Positions 63,072-64,000 of a DNA stretch of 64,000 bases are shown piece by piece. Within the stretch, counting starts at the first letter, position 1; every line of letters begins with the position of its first letter. The stretch covers positions 2,418,001 through 2,482,000 of the forward strand of contig NZ_AP019309.1 of NCBI RefSeq assembly GCF_003925875.1, read 5' to 3'. The stretch is from Intestinibaculum porci (GTDB lineage Bacteria > Bacillota_I > Bacilli_A > Erysipelotrichales > Coprobacillaceae). Both the position numbers and the translations under genes were made by a program. Under the pieces are notes generated by a model, which was not told where the DNA came from, searched no databases, and worked only from the letters and a program-made list of their open reading frames with translations.

Positions 63072-64000
63072 TGACTTGGTATGATTTTTAGTTGATAGCG
63101 CACAATTTAATATCTCTCTACGAGTCATAAATTCCATTAACTTTATTTTTACAGATCAAATATACTATTGCTAAACTTAAATATACTTTCTTTACTGAGT
63201 TGGCGAATGTAGAAATATTGCTGATGCTGTCTCAGCATCCCTAAAAGCTTTGTAACTTTCTCGCTGATATTGAGTTTTCTGAAATTATATTGGATCATAA
63301 ATAACGAGTTATATCTATTTATATACTTTGTAGATATATTTCTATAATAGATGATTTCTGATTCAATAAATGAATGAAGTCCATTTACAGTATTCAAATG
63401 ATCAGTTTTTGTATACTCATCGAGTTTTAGATGCTTTACGCCGCAATTTCGTTTTTTCAGACTCCAGTCATAAATATTGATACCATCTATAAAGCAGTAG
63501 CTTTCTTTATCAATATGCTGACAAAATTCATAGCCATTCACGTCAGTAGGTCGACCGGTATTATAGGTGTGAATAAATGTATTTCCGCCTCGGGAAACTA
63601 CGGTCATAATACATACTAGAATATCAGTTATGCCTGGTTTCGGTGCTATTGATCCATGTTTTCGAGGATCAACGCCTTCCAGCTTGGTCCCTTTATGACT
63701 CGCCAGGATGTACTTCTCATCTATTTCAGCTACATCACCTACAGAATCATTAGCTAGGATCATTTCAATGAAATGAAGTAGCTTATGACGCATTCTAAAT
63801 ACAGTTACATAATGCACACCGATTTTGAATGCAGTTTCGCGTAAAGCTAAACCGTTGAGTGTATCTTTAAGAACAATTTTCCACTTTGAAAGGCTCTGAT
63901 GTGAATAGAAAGTTAATTGACCGGTATCCGCTACAAAGCGTTTATTACAGCTTTTACATCTATACATTTGCTTGCCACTTTTTGTGTGTCCTGCTTTGAT
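63051..64000 (-). mobile_element. IS1595-like element, copy 2, inserted in copy 1 in inverted orientation
   Basis: Its 3-prime end, read inward on the plus strand, is GACGTGTTGTTAACAA, then AGTGACTTGG, the inverted partner of the left end of copy 1 at 62183. The body runs off the right edge. It interrupts the transposase of copy 1 just after the KLD codons. Confidence 0.8.
63149..64000 (-). CDS. IS1595-family (ISXO2-like) transposase, copy 2, N-terminus beyond the window
   Basis: Open from the right edge to 63149. About 284 residues are visible, starting inside the zinc ribbon (AGHTKSGKQMYRCKSCNKRF). The DDE domain has AEIDEKYILASHKG, CFIDGINIYDW and a TVNGLHSFIESEI segment, then the family's helical end (NRYNSLFMIQYNFRKLNIS). 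It differs from copy 1 over the shared part by only two residues (V/I and T/I), so the duplication is recent. It may be functional. Confidence 0.88.
   Translation of the reverse strand: MKAGHTKSGKQMYRCKSCNKRFVADTGQLTFYSHQSLSKWKIVLKDTLNGLALRETAFKIGVHYVTVFRMRHKLLHFIEMILANDSVGDVAEIDEKYILASHKGTKLEGVDPRKHGSIAPKPGITDILVCIMTVVSRGGNTFIHTYNTGRPTDVNGYEFCQHIDKESYCFIDGINIYDWSLKKRNCGVKHLKLDEYTKTDHLNTVNGLHSFIESEIIYYRNISTKYINRYNSLFMIQYNFRKLNISEKVTKLLGMLRQHQQYFYIRQLSKESIFKFSNSIFDL

Noticed and set aside
1-64000. tRNA or rRNA genes
   Set aside because: No cloverleaf with a GTTCRA loop and acceptor stem, and no rRNA-like sequence, was noticed in reading through both strands.

Overview
The window is AT-rich, densely coded DNA with strong AGGAGG-type ribosome binding sites, short U-tailed hairpin terminators, Lic-type phosphocholine genes, BspA-like leucine-rich repeat and MSCRAMM-like surface proteins, and no outer-membrane genes. 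This points to a low-GC Gram-positive gut or rumen Firmicute, perhaps of the Erysipelotrichia. The family placement is an impression from gene content, not a measured result.

Region 1 (1-23.6 kb, all minus strand). An LPXTG-type adhesin runs off the left edge. It is followed by a long surface-polysaccharide locus read from about 23.6 kb down to 1.9 kb: membrane 4,6-dehydratase, Wzx flippase, LicD transferase, PglD-like acetyltransferase, an initiating phosphoglycosyltransferase fused to an SDR epimerase/reductase, GT4-like and GT2 glycosyltransferases, Wzy, a Wzz-like protein, a GT-C-like membrane protein, then a duplicated module of Wzx flippase plus exported GH-A-like (DUF5722-like) protein, and a third DUF5722-like protein with its own promoter.

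Region 2 (23.9-30.0 kb, plus strand). A divergent Lic-type operon starts from a consensus promoter: an HTH-cytidylyltransferase-choline kinase fusion, a second LicC-like protein, a LicB-like transporter, a class V aminotransferase, and a TagD-like cytidylyltransferase fused to a degenerate Gfo/Idh/MocA domain. It probably supplies CDP-activated phosphocholine, and possibly a second CDP-activated group, to the LicD enzyme of region 1.

Region 3 (30-41 kb). Surface and signalling genes: an SGNH hydrolase with choline-binding-like repeats, a BspA-like protein with an embedded cysteine-peptidase-like segment, a YARHG protein, an amidase lipoprotein, a diguanylate cyclase with a structured leader, and a VanZ-family protein.

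Region 4 (41-64 kb). An accessory, decaying region: an EcsC pseudogene, an AEP primase-helicase-PLD protein next to a 21-nt-period array, an IS1634-like element splitting the SD from the start codon of a PTS gene, a Nif3-like protein, an RpiR regulator, a second IS1634-like element, a KAP P-loop NTPase, a TIR-like protein, a VanZ paralogue, a broken nucleotidyltransferase, remnants of an ExeA-like ATPase transposon module, a strikingly ordered 21/25-nt repeat array with an 88-nt higher-order period, a ruined IS21-like element, and two IS1595-like copies, one inserted in the other. No tRNA, rRNA or CRISPR array was seen.
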